DNA of 40,868 nucleotides from Ignavibacteriales bacterium (GCA_016194505.1 JACQBK010000102.1:1-40868), one strand, 5' to 3'. Positions 25,542 to 36,114 are shown, counted from the stretch's first letter. Numbers and translations are program-made. Notes: a model not told the origin generated them from the sequence alone.

Positions 25542-28500
25542 GTGAGACACGGTAACGAGTTACAAAGTTTGAAATCTTCGGGATTGTTGGTACTGTTGGT
25601 TGCAGTATCCATCTTCACCTTCTTCGGTGCCACTGTTTCCCTAAGCAAACATTCCTCCAGCGGCATTGCCATTGCTGCAGACCTATTATCACGTCCAAAC
25701 GCCGATACCGAAGTTATTGCACCGGGTGATGGTCAGGATACGACAAAGACTAAAATTACGGGCGGAGAATCCCGCCGCGCGCGCGCCCTTTTGCGAAGAC
25801 GCTCTTCAATAGATACCACGTCCATCAGCCTTACATCCAAAAAAATTCTTGATTCGTTGCGCGCCCTTCCGCGAGACTCATCTGCCCGATTGGCACAGTT
25901 CAAACATGTGCGGCGCGATTTCCCGATGGTTATCCCGCTTCAGCTGAAAACTCACTCCCTCTATCTTCCTGAGCCGACGTTAATTCATTCCGTCGAGACG
26001 TTAGATTCGACGCGTTATGTGTACAGGCTCCGCCGCATTGTCGGTAGCGTTGATACAAAGATTCCCTTGGAAATGAATCTTGAGGAATATTCAACACTGC
26101 GGCTGAAAAAGGCTATTCGAAGTAATTGGGAAAAACTCGCACAAGCGTATGAGCTTGCCGCCGATAAGAAGAAGGGGCTCGGTGAGTTGTTTGGGTCTGT
26201 GACGAATATTGAAATTCCCATCCCTAAAAATCCGCTGTTTAGCATCTTTGGTCCGAATATCATTCGTCTGCAAATCAATGGTGCGGTGGATATCCATGCG
26301 GGTTTCAGCAATACCCAATCGGACTTGTTTATAAATAATCCGCTTGCCCAAAGTCGCAACGAGCCTAATTTCAATCAAGAAGTGCAAGTGAACGTGAAAG
26401 GCGAAATCGGTGATAAGCTGAAAATTGACGCGGACTGGAATACCCATCGCCAATTTGAATACGAGAACCAGTTGAAAGTCCGCTATACCGGCTATGAGGA
26501 CGAAATCGTTCAAAGCGTGGAAGCGGGCAACGTTTCTCTCAATACCACCTCGTCTTTTATTGGCAGCAGCGCGGCGTTATTTGGCATCAAAACCGCATTT
26601 CAATTTGGTCCGCTCAAGCTCACGACCGTTGCTTCCCAGAAAAAAGGACAAATTCGGGAGCTGTCGGTATCCGGCGGTGGAAGACCTACCGAGTTCGTGA
26701 GACGCGCTACGGATTATTCCCAAGATCATTATTTCATAGATACATCGTATGTCGCTTGGTTTGATTCAGTGTTTTTGTACCAGCCTTCTCGTGTTAATCC
26801 GGAAAAAGAAGTGAGAGATATAGAGGTTTGGGTGACGCGTATTGGGAATAATGATCCGAATGAGCGCGACGTAGTCGCGTTTCTTGATGAACAGAAAGTA
26901 TTGGTGACCCAAGGCAATTTTCAAGAACGCGCTTCTGAATTTACCGCAATTCCGGGTGAGGTTGAAGTTGGGCGTTTTGTCAAGCTTGACCCTAATGACT
27001 ATACCTTCAATAAATATGCGGGTTACATTACGCTTAATCGCTCCCTGCAACCGGAGCAAGCCCTGGCGGTCACATACACCGTTCCCGTTAAGGGGGATAT
27101 CACCAGAAACATGGATGTAGGTAACTTCGGTTCGCGAGATACTTCAAAGTCAATAAAATTGATTATGAAACTGGTGCGGCCTAAGTTTTTAGGTCCCCAG
27201 TTTAAAGCCGCATGGCGCATGATGCTCAAAAATATATATCCTTTGGGCGGGCGCGGCATTAAGAAAGAAGGCTTTGAGCTTCATATTAAATACGAGGTCT
27301 CCGGTAGGGATCCACTCGATAATCTTGATAATTTAAATCTGATTGAAATGTTCGGACTTGACCGGTATGGCGAAAACCCGGGTTCTCCCCCGGACGGTAA
27401 GTTCGATTATACTCCGGGACTTACTATCAATGAAGCGCGGGGTGAGCTGATTTTTCCCAGAACGGAGCCGTTCCGCGAAGGCATCAGGCAGTTTTTTTTA
27501 TCAAAAGGGAGAACAATCGCTGAAGCAGATTCATTTATTTTTCGTGAAGTGTATGATACTACATTCAATGGTGCAACCAACAGCCAGCGCAATAAATTCT
27601 TAATCAAAGGGACGATCACCTCTTCTATTGCTTCCACGTATCAAATCGGATTTAACGTTGTGGAAGGAAGCGTTGATGTCCTTGTGAACGGCGCGAAAAC
27701 GAAACTCGGCGAGGATTTCACGGTTGACTACATTTCGGGAACGGTTACTATTAAAAACCAAGCGTATCTTGAGCCGGGGACCAATTTGCAAATTCGCTAC
27801 GAGGCGAACGATCTCTTTCAACTTGCATCAAAATCTCTGCTTGGCGCTCGAGGCGAGGTTGCCTTGGGCAAAAACTCCATCTTAGGCTTTACCATTCTTA
27901 ATCTCAGTCAGCAAACCTTGAGCGATAAAGTCCGTCTTGGCGAAGAGCCTGTCAGCAATATTATCATGGGTATTGATGGCGGGACGGAGATTGGTGCTCC
28001 GTTTTTGACGAGAGTGTTAAACTGGCTCCCCGGTATCCAAACGAACGCACTTTCCTCTATCTCGTTAAAAGGAGAAGCGGCGTACATGTCCCCCGATCCG
28101 AACACGAGAAAAAGCCCCATTACACAAGATGCGGGTCAGGGTCTTGCGTATATAGACGACTTTGAGGGCTCGCGGCGCACAATTCCTCTTAGCATAGGGT
28201 ATGGTGCGTGGCGCGATGCCAGTCCGCCGGATGTCATGCCGGCATTGGATGTTCTGAAGAAGCTGAAACCGGAAGAGAAGATCGAATACAAAGCGGCGAT
28301 GAGTTGGTATAATATCGTCCCAAGTGATGTAGCAATTACGATCCTCAAGCCGGCGAAGATTGGAAATACGGTGCGGGGCGAGGAGCAGGTGACCGTCCTT
28401 AATCTTTATTTCAGACCGCAGGAGAGGGGACCGTTTAATTACTCGATGAACCTTGACGAAAAACTCTTTGCCAACAGACCAAAAGCATGGGCGGGCATCC

Positions 28501-31500
28501 AAAAGTCAATCGGCTCAACATCAACGAATCTTTTGGATGAGAACGTCAACTTCATAGAGTTTTGGGTGCATCTTGATAAGACTCAACCGACGGTGAAGTT
28601 GAGGATTGACTTGGGTCTTATCAGCGAGGATGTTATTCCCAACGGGGAGCTTGATACGGAGGATGGCGTTGATGGTTTGGGACGCAGCGGTGCCGGTACG
28701 CTTCGTGCGGGTGAAGACGTTGGCTTAGATGGTCTCACCAATGATCAAGAAAAAATAAAATTTGCCAATTTTATAGCGAAATATAAGAATTATGCCTCCG
28801 ATCCTTCCGGTGATGATTGGGTGCGCCCGGCAGGTAGCTCAATCTTACCGAGCGATTATAAAGGCATTAACGGCACTGAAAACAATGCCCAGGCTGATGT
28901 GGGAAGATTTCCCGACACGGAAGACTTGAACCGTAACAATGTGGTGGACCGTGTTAACAGTTACTTTGAGTATGAAATTCCGCTTGATACCAACAACGTC
29001 CTTTTCCAAAAATATGTTACCGGCGGAGCAAACCAATGGTATCAAATCCGAATACCAATTATTGACACGACCCGAAACGTCGGCAGTCCTTCGTTTGCAA
29101 CAATCCAGGATGTTCGATTGTGGCTTTCCGGAGCACAAGACGAAGTGGTCGTTCGGCTCACTGAATTCAACCTCGTCGGCAACCAGTGGGAAGAGCTGGT
29201 GAAAAACGACAGCACGTTCAGAGCGAGTGTTGTCAACAGAGAAGATAATCCGAACTACGTTTCACCCCCGCAACTTCCGCTTGCGAAGGATCGCACGCGA
29301 CCTGATCAAGATATAAAACTTAACGAGCAATCTCTTAACCTCATTATCAATGGATTAAAAGATGGAGAGACGCGGCAAGTGATTAAGCGTTTTCCCGTGC
29401 GTCCGTTGGATTTATTTAGTTATCGGACGATGAAAATGTTTGTTCATGGCGATGACCGTCCGGGATTTCAGGTCCGCTATGGAGATTCTTTAAATTATGA
29501 TTTGGAGGTTTTCCTACGATTCGGTGCGGATTCGCTAAACTATTATGAATACCGCGCACCCATTCACCCCGGATGGGATCCCGGCAACAATGATGTCGTT
29601 ATAAAATTTTCCGAGATCACCGCCATTAAGTTAGGTCGGGATAGCCTCGGAGCGTTAAGTGCGAGAGTGCCTGTCCCCAATGGTCCACCCGGGGCGACAT
29701 ACCAAGTAAAGGGAGAGCCGACATTAACAAATGTGCGGTGGATATCTATTGGTGTTGAGAACCCTGCCAACAAGAGAGGAACCACAGCCTATGTTGGAGA
29801 GGTCTGGGTCAATGAACTGAGGCTGACGGAAGTTGACGATACACCCGGATGGGCGTACCGGTTTGAAACCACAATGAAATTGGCGGATGTGGCGACTGTT
29901 TCGTTAAATCTTACCCAGCGTGACCCGCATTTCCACGCTCTTGAAGAACGTCTTGGAACGAGATTAACCGAAAGAAATTGGGCGCTTACTACTTCCGTTG
30001 GGCTAGAGCGATTTTTGCCACAGAGCTGGGGAGGAACGACGTTAGGTTTTACCTATACGCACTCCGAGCAAATTCAAAACCCGAAATACCAACCGGGCAC
30101 TGATATCCTTGTGGATGCCGCTGTTCAGCGCACCGCAGATATTCAGCGCACGAAAGGAAATTCGGAGGCTGAAATTACAAGATTATCGGATTCTCTTCGC
30201 CTGCGAACACAAACGCTTGCTATTACCGAAGCGTACTCATTGCCGAATATTAAATTTAACGTGCCCGTTGATTATTGGCTTATCAGTGAAACTATTAACA
30301 GAATGTCCTTTGCGTATTCCTATAATAAGACCACGAGAAGAAGCCCTACGACAGAATCGCTCGAACAATGGCAGTGGAATGTGCGCGCAGGATACGGAAT
30401 ACAGTTAAGCGAGAGAAATTTTATTCAGCCGTTTGCGCCGTTCGGCGATTTTTTCCTCTTTAGTCCATGGAAAGGTTTAAAAGTATTCTTCTTGCCCCGT
30501 AATCTCAACGTTTCTGCAACCTTGATACGCAGTCAAGCAAAAGAACAAACTCGTGATCAAACTGCCTCGAAACCGGTGGTGCGTAATTTCGCCGCAAGCC
30601 GATCCATGAGTTTCTCGTGGCAGTTTACAGATGGCGGGTTGCTGAATCTTGGTGCAGACTATTCGCTCGATATTCAAAGCAGTCTTCTTAATTTTGAAGT
30701 TGATCAATTTGGTCGGCAGCGGTCGTTTTCCGATATTCTGGGCGATATGTTTGGTAAATCAAGGCTTATAGATTTTGGCGTTGATCAATCGTATGGGCAA
30801 ACAATCTCATTTAATTCTCGTCCTGTCTTGCCGTCGTTGTTTAAGCTTGATAAATTTTTTGCCACGAGCCTTCGGTACTCATCTCGCTATGAATGGGTCA
30901 ATAACTTGCAAGCGGGAGATTTGGGCAAGAGCGTTCAAAATAATGGCAATTTGACTTTCACGTTGGATGTCAATGTAAAAACCATCGGCAATGAAATTTG
31001 GGGAACAAAGCCGTTGTTCCCGGACCCGATACCGGGCGACACGACCGGAGGAAAAAGTTCTTTCAAGCCTTTTGAGTTGCTCGATCGCCTTTCGAGGATT
31101 CTTATCAAAATTCCCTTCTTTGATTTTGACAAGCTCAGCATTTCTTTTACGCAAACAAACCGTTCTCAGAACAGCGGCGTCATAGGTAGTCCAGGGTTCT
31201 TGAATATTTTTGGTCGCGTTCCATTTTTCCAAGAATCAATGCCGGATTATGGTCCCTCGCTCTTGTATCAGCTCGGGTTATCTTCCGATCCCAACGGGCG
31301 GGTCATTATTCAAGGTAAGCGTGGGTTCCCGTTTTTTACCGGCCATGCGGAGCCGGGGCTTCGTGCGCCGCGAGGCAACCTTGTTGATATATTCTCACAA
31401 AGCAACAGAATCAATATGCGTACGTCTCGTACGTTGTGGGATGGGGCTAATCTGGAAGTGAATTGGAATGTCGGTTGGTCCTATAATGTCAATAGAACGA

Positions 31501-32399
31501 TTCAATCGGATTCGCTGGGTGTGCCGTTTGAGAGCAACCGGGTTGTGAGCGGCGATGTTGACAGATCGTACTTGTCGTTTCCGCCGATTCTCTTTTTTAA
31601 ATTTCTACGCACGAGCATCGAAGACGTGCAGAAACAGTACGAGCAGCTTCGCGTGGATGCCGCTGATACGCGCACGCCTGATGCGAAGCTTGCCCAAGCA
31701 TTTGAAGAAGGGTTTGAGGCACTGCCGCTGATGAAGAAAATATTGGGTAACATTCTTCCGCGACCTAATTGGACGCTCCGATGGGAAGGGCTTGAACACC
31801 TGCCGGTCTTTAGCAGCTTTGCTTCACGAGTTAGCTTAGATCATAGTTACACCTCTGGCTATAAGCGGCGGTGGAAACTTTCCCCGAATGGCGAGGAGGT
31901 AACAGAAAGCCAGCAAGTAACATACGGATTTTCTCCTTTGATTGGTTTGAACTTTACCTTTAAAGAGCTGTTCAAAGGAAATTTTGGCGCATCGTTTCGA
32001 TATGGCATTTCAACAAATTATGATTTGACGCCCTCCGCCCAAAATATCGTCGAAGGCAATTTGACGGAAATCAACGTGACGGCGAATTTTTCGCGGCAGG
32101 GATTTGAGATTCCGTTCTTTGGTCTCTCATTATCGAACGATCTCGACATAAGCTTCTCGTACAGCCATTCCAAGAACGAACGAAAAATGTACGATATGCA
32201 AGCGGTCAATTTTAAGAAAGATGGAACGCCGTTGGAAAGTTCGGGCAGAACAAGCCTTGAGCCGCGCATCCGGTACATATTAAGTTCCCGTGTTACGGCA
32301 GCGATGTTTTATAAATATACGAAGCAAGAAGGCTCTCGCATTCCGGGGCAAACGATCAATGAATTAGGCATTGATGTCCGTGTTGCAATTCAACCGTAA
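25542..32399 (+). CDS. sprA: Type IX secretion outer-membrane translocon SprA
   Basis: SprA is the giant beta-barrel through which type IX secretion cargo crosses the outer membrane. The 2285-residue product has an N-terminal hydrophobic signal segment (about residues 14-31), a disordered Arg-rich stretch, repeated beta-rich blocks and the family landmark GLAYIDDFEGSRRTIPLS near residues 868-885, along with QNARYAGYGLLKLG-type barrel strands replaced here by GSPGFLNIFGRVPF-like segments. It ends with a terminal strand, ELGIDVRVAIQP. The length is typical (2,200-2,500). GTG at 25542 is the first possible start giving a signal peptide; no strong ribosome site is seen. porX follows 77 bp downstream, so two T9SS genes are adjacent. 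No protein with a T9SS C-terminal sorting domain was found in this window. Confidence 0.95.
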   Translation: MRHGNELQSLKSSGLLVLLVAVSIFTFFGATVSLSKHSSSGIAIAADLLSRPNADTEVIAPGDGQDTTKTKITGGESRRARALLRRRSSIDTTSISLTSKKILDSLRALPRDSSARLAQFKHVRRDFPMVIPLQLKTHSLYLPEPTLIHSVETLDSTRYVYRLRRIVGSVDTKIPLEMNLEEYSTLRLKKAIRSNWEKLAQAYELAADKKKGLGELFGSVTNIEIPIPKNPLFSIFGPNIIRLQINGAVDIHAGFSNTQSDLFINNPLAQSRNEPNFNQEVQVNVKGEIGDKLKIDADWNTHRQFEYENQLKVRYTGYEDEIVQSVEAGNVSLNTTSSFIGSSAALFGIKTAFQFGPLKLTTVASQKKGQIRELSVSGGGRPTEFVRRATDYSQDHYFIDTSYVAWFDSVFLYQPSRVNPEKEVRDIEVWVTRIGNNDPNERDVVAFLDEQKVLVTQGNFQERASEFTAIPGEVEVGRFVKLDPNDYTFNKYAGYITLNRSLQPEQALAVTYTVPVKGDITRNMDVGNFGSRDTSKSIKLIMKLVRPKFLGPQFKAAWRMMLKNIYPLGGRGIKKEGFELHIKYEVSGRDPLDNLDNLNLIEMFGLDRYGENPGSPPDGKFDYTPGLTINEARGELIFPRTEPFREGIRQFFLSKGRTIAEADSFIFREVYDTTFNGATNSQRNKFLIKGTITSSIASTYQIGFNVVEGSVDVLVNGAKTKLGEDFTVDYISGTVTIKNQAYLEPGTNLQIRYEANDLFQLASKSLLGARGEVALGKNSILGFTILNLSQQTLSDKVRLGEEPVSNIIMGIDGGTEIGAPFLTRVLNWLPGIQTNALSSISLKGEAAYMSPDPNTRKSPITQDAGQGLAYIDDFEGSRRTIPLSIGYGAWRDASPPDVMPALDVLKKLKPEEKIEYKAAMSWYNIVPSDVAITILKPAKIGNTVRGEEQVTVLNLYFRPQERGPFNYSMNLDEKLFANRPKAWAGIQKSIGSTSTNLLDENVNFIEFWVHLDKTQPTVKLRIDLGLISEDVIPNGELDTEDGVDGLGRSGAGTLRAGEDVGLDGLTNDQEKIKFANFIAKYKNYASDPSGDDWVRPAGSSILPSDYKGINGTENNAQADVGRFPDTEDLNRNNVVDRVNSYFEYEIPLDTNNVLFQKYVTGGANQWYQIRIPIIDTTRNVGSPSFATIQDVRLWLSGAQDEVVVRLTEFNLVGNQWEELVKNDSTFRASVVNREDNPNYVSPPQLPLAKDRTRPDQDIKLNEQSLNLIINGLKDGETRQVIKRFPVRPLDLFSYRTMKMFVHGDDRPGFQVRYGDSLNYDLEVFLRFGADSLNYYEYRAPIHPGWDPGNNDVVIKFSEITAIKLGRDSLGALSARVPVPNGPPGATYQVKGEPTLTNVRWISIGVENPANKRGTTAYVGEVWVNELRLTEVDDTPGWAYRFETTMKLADVATVSLNLTQRDPHFHALEERLGTRLTERNWALTTSVGLERFLPQSWGGTTLGFTYTHSEQIQNPKYQPGTDILVDAAVQRTADIQRTKGNSEAEITRLSDSLRLRTQTLAITEAYSLPNIKFNVPVDYWLISETINRMSFAYSYNKTTRRSPTTESLEQWQWNVRAGYGIQLSERNFIQPFAPFGDFFLFSPWKGLKVFFLPRNLNVSATLIRSQAKEQTRDQTASKPVVRNFAASRSMSFSWQFTDGGLLNLGADYSLDIQSSLLNFEVDQFGRQRSFSDILGDMFGKSRLIDFGVDQSYGQTISFNSRPVLPSLFKLDKFFATSLRYSSRYEWVNNLQAGDLGKSVQNNGNLTFTLDVNVKTIGNEIWGTKPLFPDPIPGDTTGGKSSFKPFELLDRLSRILIKIPFFDFDKLSISFTQTNRSQNSGVIGSPGFLNIFGRVPFFQESMPDYGPSLLYQLGLSSDPNGRVIIQGKRGFPFFTGHAEPGLRAPRGNLVDIFSQSNRINMRTSRTLWDGANLEVNWNVGWSYNVNRTIQSDSLGVPFESNRVVSGDVDRSYLSFPPILFFKFLRTSIEDVQKQYEQLRVDAADTRTPDAKLAQAFEEGFEALPLMKKILGNILPRPNWTLRWEGLEHLPVFSSFASRVSLDHSYTSGYKRRWKLSPNGEEVTESQQVTYGFSPLIGLNFTFKELFKGNFGASFRYGISTNYDLTPSAQNIVEGNLTEINVTANFSRQGFEIPFFGLSLSNDLDISFSYSHSKNERKMYDMQAVNFKKDGTPLESSGRTSLEPRIRYILSSRVTAAMFYKYTKQEGSRIPGQTINELGIDVRVAIQP

Positions 32400-32476
32400 T
32401 TGATTCTCTGAGCTTTAATACTTAATTTGGCTTTGCTGATGGTTCTTTGCACGGCAAAACATATTCTCTGGCAAAT

Positions 32477-34033
32477 ATGACAAAAAAAATATTGTGGGTT
32501 GATGACGAAATAGACTTGTTGGGCGGTCACTTGCGTCTTCTTGAACAAAAAGGATACAGTGTTGATACCGCGACCAATGGAGAAGATGCAATCGAGTTGG
32601 TCAGAGAACGACCGTACGATTTGGTCTTCCTTGATGAAATGATGCCGGGAATGGGCGGGCTAAGGACGCTTTCTCAAATTAAAGATTTGGCTCCCAATCT
32701 TCCCATTGTCATGATAACGAAGAACGAAGCGGAAAGCCTTATGGAAGAGGCTATCGGGAGCAAGATAAGCGATTATCTTACAAAGCCTGTCAACCCAAGT
32801 CAGGTGTTGATGGCGTGCAAAAAATTCCTCGAAGCGAAAAAAATCACCAGTGCATATGTCTCGCGGGATTATACTCAGGAGTTTCAGCAGATTTCGCTAT
32901 CGCTTATGAATCCTCTTTCGTACAACGAATGGTATGATCTCTATGTGAAGCTGACGAACTGGGATATAGAGCTTGATGAACATCCCGAATTGGGCTTGCG
33001 GCAAACCCTGCTCGACCAAAAGCGGGAGTGCAACGCGGAGTTCGGCAAGTTTGTCGAGAAACATTATCAAAATTGGATTGAACAGCGCGGCGAGAGCCCC
33101 GTTCTTTCAACTGATGTGCTCGAAAAATTTATTGTGCCCGAGCTGGATACTGCCGCTTCCGTGTTTCTGTTTGTTATTGATTGTTTGCGCCTCGATCAAT
33201 GGTTGATGATGGAGCCCCTGTTAGCGGATTATTTTTCGATAGAAAAATCATTTCATTTCAGCATTTTGCCGACGGCAACGCCGTACTCACGGAATGCAAT
33301 TTTCAGCGGGCTTTTCCCTGCCGATATAGAAAAACGGTTTCCTGAAATCTGGCAAGCTGGGGAGGAAGACGAGAACAGCCGCAATCGGTACGAACACATG
33401 CTGCTGGATAAATTCTTAGAGCGGAAGCGCATCCAGCTTAAGCCTGAATCAAAATATGTCAAAATACTCGATACGGAATTCGGCAGGCAGGTGGAAGGGA
33501 ATATTCTTTCCTACACGAAGAGCAAGCTGACCGCTGTGGTAGTGAATTTTGTGGACATGCTCGCTCATGGTCGCTCGGATTCGCCGTTGCTGAAGGAAAT
33601 TGCGCCGAATGAAGCCGCATACCGTTCCTTAACACGGTCGTGGTTTCAGCACTCATCGTTGTTTGGCATGTTGAAAACGCTCTCGACGCAAAAAAATATA
33701 AAAATCATCTTAACGACCGACCATGGCAGTGTCCGATGCTTGCGAGGCTCGAAAATTATTGGAGATCGTGAAGCTTCAACGAACCTGCGCTACAAGTTCG
33801 GCCGCAATCTTCGGGTGGACGACCGGCAGGCGGTGTTTGTGAAACATCCTCTTGATTATAAATTACCTCGCGGGGGTGTAACGACAAATTACGTTCTCGC
33901 CAAAGAGGATTTTTATTTCGTTTACCCGACGGATTATCATAAGTATCTTAATCAATATCGAGACAGTTTCCAGCACGGCGGCATTTCGATGGAAGAGATG
34001 ATGTTGCCCGTAGTGAAACTTGAGCCGAAATAA
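32477..34033 (+). CDS. porX: PorX-like response regulator with PglZ/alkaline-phosphatase-fold effector domain
   Basis: PorX is the response regulator of the PorXY system controlling type IX secretion genes. From the ATG at 32477 the product is 518 residues and begins MTKKILWVDDEIDLL. The receiver domain (1-120) has acidic residues Asp9/Asp10, phospho-acceptor Asp53 (VFLDEMMPG) and the Lys in LTKPVNP. A helical linker (~125-210) leads to a PglZ-type domain (~225-518) with IDCLRLDQW (Asp235), a TATPYSRN motif (Thr266/Thr268, where PorX has its catalytic threonine), DMLAHGRSD and TTDHGS (Asp415/His416) metal-binding motifs. The known family has oligonucleotide phosphodiesterase activity. A longer frame with a TTG start is possible but lacks support. 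tsaE follows 26 bp later, an arrangement also seen in other Bacteroidota. Confidence 0.92.
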   Translation: MTKKILWVDDEIDLLGGHLRLLEQKGYSVDTATNGEDAIELVRERPYDLVFLDEMMPGMGGLRTLSQIKDLAPNLPIVMITKNEAESLMEEAIGSKISDYLTKPVNPSQVLMACKKFLEAKKITSAYVSRDYTQEFQQISLSLMNPLSYNEWYDLYVKLTNWDIELDEHPELGLRQTLLDQKRECNAEFGKFVEKHYQNWIEQRGESPVLSTDVLEKFIVPELDTAASVFLFVIDCLRLDQWLMMEPLLADYFSIEKSFHFSILPTATPYSRNAIFSGLFPADIEKRFPEIWQAGEEDENSRNRYEHMLLDKFLERKRIQLKPESKYVKILDTEFGRQVEGNILSYTKSKLTAVVVNFVDMLAHGRSDSPLLKEIAPNEAAYRSLTRSWFQHSSLFGMLKTLSTQKNIKIILTTDHGSVRCLRGSKIIGDREASTNLRYKFGRNLRVDDRQAVFVKHPLDYKLPRGGVTTNYVLAKEDFYFVYPTDYHKYLNQYRDSFQHGGISMEEMMLPVVKLEPK

Positions 34034-34059
34034 GCATCGGAACAAACTGAGGCGATTCG

Positions 34060-34560
34060 TTGAAGCAAATTGTTACGACATCTTCTGAGGCGGAGACAAT
34101 TTTCGTCGCGGGTTCGTTCGCAAAAGAGCTCAAACGCGGCGATGTTATAGCGCTGTATGGTGAGCTGGGTGCCGGCAAAACACAGTTTGTCAAAGGGGTG
34201 TCTCAAGCGCTCGGTGTTCAAGAGAGTGTCACAAGCCCGACGTTTGTTATTCTCAACCGCTATACAGGAAAGGATTCGCGAGGAGAAGAGTTGTTGGTCT
34301 ATCATCTCGATTTGTATCGAGTCAAATCGCTTGAGGAGATTTATGACATCGGGTATGAGGAGTTTTTTTACGGCAATGGAATTTGTCTTGTCGAATGGGC
34401 TGATTTGTTGGGCGATTTGCTTCCCCTCAACCGATACGACGTTACATTGAAACACGGCTCAATCGAGCAACAGCGACAAATAGAAATTGAACGCATAATT
34501 TCAGATGGGAGTTCTTCAAAATTTTCGGAAGGGCTTCGCAAGCCGGTGGTTCATTTATGA
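34060..34560 (+). CDS. tsaE: tRNA threonylcarbamoyladenosine biosynthesis ATPase TsaE
   Basis: TsaE is the P-loop ATPase that works with TsaB and TsaD in t6A37 modification of tRNA. The 166-residue product has Walker A GELGAGKTQF (about residues 34-43), the conserved VTSPTFVILNRY and HLDLYRVKSLEEIYDIGYEEFF segments and VEWADLLGDLLP. Its TTG start at 34060 has GAGG 7 nt upstream and the first residues align with normal TsaE. The stop overlaps the tsaB start as ATGA, so TsaE and TsaB are translationally coupled. Confidence 0.94.
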   Translation: MKQIVTTSSEAETIFVAGSFAKELKRGDVIALYGELGAGKTQFVKGVSQALGVQESVTSPTFVILNRYTGKDSRGEELLVYHLDLYRVKSLEEIYDIGYEEFFYGNGICLVEWADLLGDLLPLNRYDVTLKHGSIEQQRQIEIERIISDGSSSKFSEGLRKPVVHL

Positions 34561-35237
34561 CAGTGCTTGGCATAGAAACTTCAACTGCCGTGTGTGCCGT
34601 TGGCCTGGTAAGAGAAGGTAAGGACGCCATAGAGCGTTCGCTTATTGAATCTCACATTCATTCTGAAAAACTTCTGACGCTCGTTCAAGAAGTCGTTGCC
34701 GAGGCAAGTATCGGGTTATCGGAAATTGATTGCATAGCGATTTCAATCGGTCCGGGCTCATTTACAGGCTTGCGGATAGGGCTGAGCACGGCAAAAGGTT
34801 TATGTTATGCGCTGGGGAAACAGCTCGTAGCGGTTTCTACGTTTGAAGCTCTAGCGAAAGCAGCTTTTGATCTGTATCCGGAGATTTCAAAAGTTGTCGT
34901 CATGATTGATGCAAAAAAATCGGAATATTACGTCGGGCGGTTTGAGAAGACAAACGAAGCAATAAAGCCTCTTTCCGAAATCCAAGTTCTTTCTTGTGCA
35001 GATGCCGTTTCCTCCGTTGTGCCGGACACTCGAACTCTCATTCTTACAGATTCTGCGAGTGAGGTAGTAACAGCCGGGGGGACATCAGAGTTTGTTAAGG
35101 ACGTTCATCAGTTTTGCCGCGCTTCGGTTGTGGCACAACTTGGTTTTCAGAAAGCCCGTGCCAATGCTGTTGCCGATATAGCCTCTTTGGAGCCGATGTA
35201 TCTGAAAGATTTTGTAGTGCACTCATCTGTAGCGTAG
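34557..35237 (+). CDS. tsaB: tRNA threonylcarbamoyladenosine biosynthesis protein TsaB
   Basis: TsaB is the ASKHA-fold partner that activates TsaD in t6A synthesis. The 226-residue product begins MTVLGIETSTAVCAVGLV and has HSEKLLTLVQEV, the diagnostic IAISIGPGSFTGLRIGLSTAKGL block (about residues 60-82) and DAKKSEYYVGRF. It ends ASLEPMYLKDFV, close to the family C-terminus. Length is normal. It is coupled to tsaE by a 4-bp overlap and is followed by accD after 34 bp. Confidence 0.95.
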   Translation: MTVLGIETSTAVCAVGLVREGKDAIERSLIESHIHSEKLLTLVQEVVAEASIGLSEIDCIAISIGPGSFTGLRIGLSTAKGLCYALGKQLVAVSTFEALAKAAFDLYPEISKVVVMIDAKKSEYYVGRFEKTNEAIKPLSEIQVLSCADAVSSVVPDTRTLILTDSASEVVTAGGTSEFVKDVHQFCRASVVAQLGFQKARANAVADIASLEPMYLKDFVVHSSVA

Positions 35238-35271
35238 TAATTGAACGCAGGGGGATTTAAAGGAGAATGCC

Positions 35272-36114
35272 ATGGCGTGGTTTAGACGGTCGAAACAAAA
35301 TATATCGCCCGAAGGTCCGAAGAAAGATATGCCCGACGGACAATGGGTAAAATGCGAAAGTTGCGGCGAAATAATCCATCGCAAACAGCTTGAGCAAAAT
35401 TTATATACCTGCTTCAAATGCGGTTTTCACTTTCGCATCGGGAGCAAGGAGTATTTTTCCATCCTTCTCGATGAAAAAACGTTTAAAGAAATGGATACGA
35501 AGATGCGCTCCGTTGATCCGCTGCACTTCGTTGATACAAAGCGCTATGCGGATAGGCTGAAAGATACGGTCAGGAAAAGCGGCTTGAATGATGCCGTGCG
35601 AACTGGAACTGCAGAGATCAATGGGATTTCGATTGTGATCGCGTGCATGGATTTTAGCTTTATCGGAGGAAGCATGGGCTCTGTGGTCGGAGAAAAAATT
35701 GCGCGCGCAACTGACCGCGCGATCAAAAAACGGGAGCCGCTTATTATTATATCCTCCAGCGGCGGCGCGCGGATGATGGAAGCGGCGCTTTCGCTTATGC
35801 AGCTTGCAAAAACGAGCGCTAAGCTTGCTCAATTGTCGGATGCGGGGATTCCTTACATTTCTGTTTTAACAGACCCAACAACCGGTGGCGTTACTGCAAG
35901 CTATGCCATGCTGGGCGATTTTAATGTTGCAGAACAAGGAGCGCTTATCGGGTTTGCGGGTCCGCGGGTGATTAAGCAAACTATCGGTCGTGACCTTCCC
36001 AAAGGATTCCAGCGGTCGGAATTTTTGTTGGAGAAGGGCTTCGTTGATTTGGTCATACATCGAAAAGACTTGAAAGAAACTTTGACGAAGCTCTTACGAT
36101 TGTTGCAGAATTAA
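35272..36114 (+). CDS. accD: Acetyl-CoA carboxylase carboxyltransferase subunit beta
   Basis: AccD with AccA transfers CO2 from carboxybiotin to acetyl-CoA, giving malonyl-CoA for fatty acid synthesis. The 280-residue product has the N-terminal zinc ribbon Cys28-X2-Cys31 ... Cys47-X2-Cys50 and the crotonase-fold carboxyltransferase core (FSFIGGSMGSVVGEKIARA, SSGGARMMEAALSLMQLAKT, YISVLTDPTTGGVTASYAMLGD, IGFAGPRVIKQTI). Length is standard. AAGGAG precedes the ATG by 6 nt. No accA is present nearby. The spacer downstream is a nested repeat. Confidence 0.97.
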   Translation: MAWFRRSKQNISPEGPKKDMPDGQWVKCESCGEIIHRKQLEQNLYTCFKCGFHFRIGSKEYFSILLDEKTFKEMDTKMRSVDPLHFVDTKRYADRLKDTVRKSGLNDAVRTGTAEINGISIVIACMDFSFIGGSMGSVVGEKIARATDRAIKKREPLIIISSSGGARMMEAALSLMQLAKTSAKLAQLSDAGIPYISVLTDPTTGGVTASYAMLGDFNVAEQGALIGFAGPRVIKQTIGRDLPKGFQRSEFLLEKGFVDLVIHRKDLKETLTKLLRLLQN

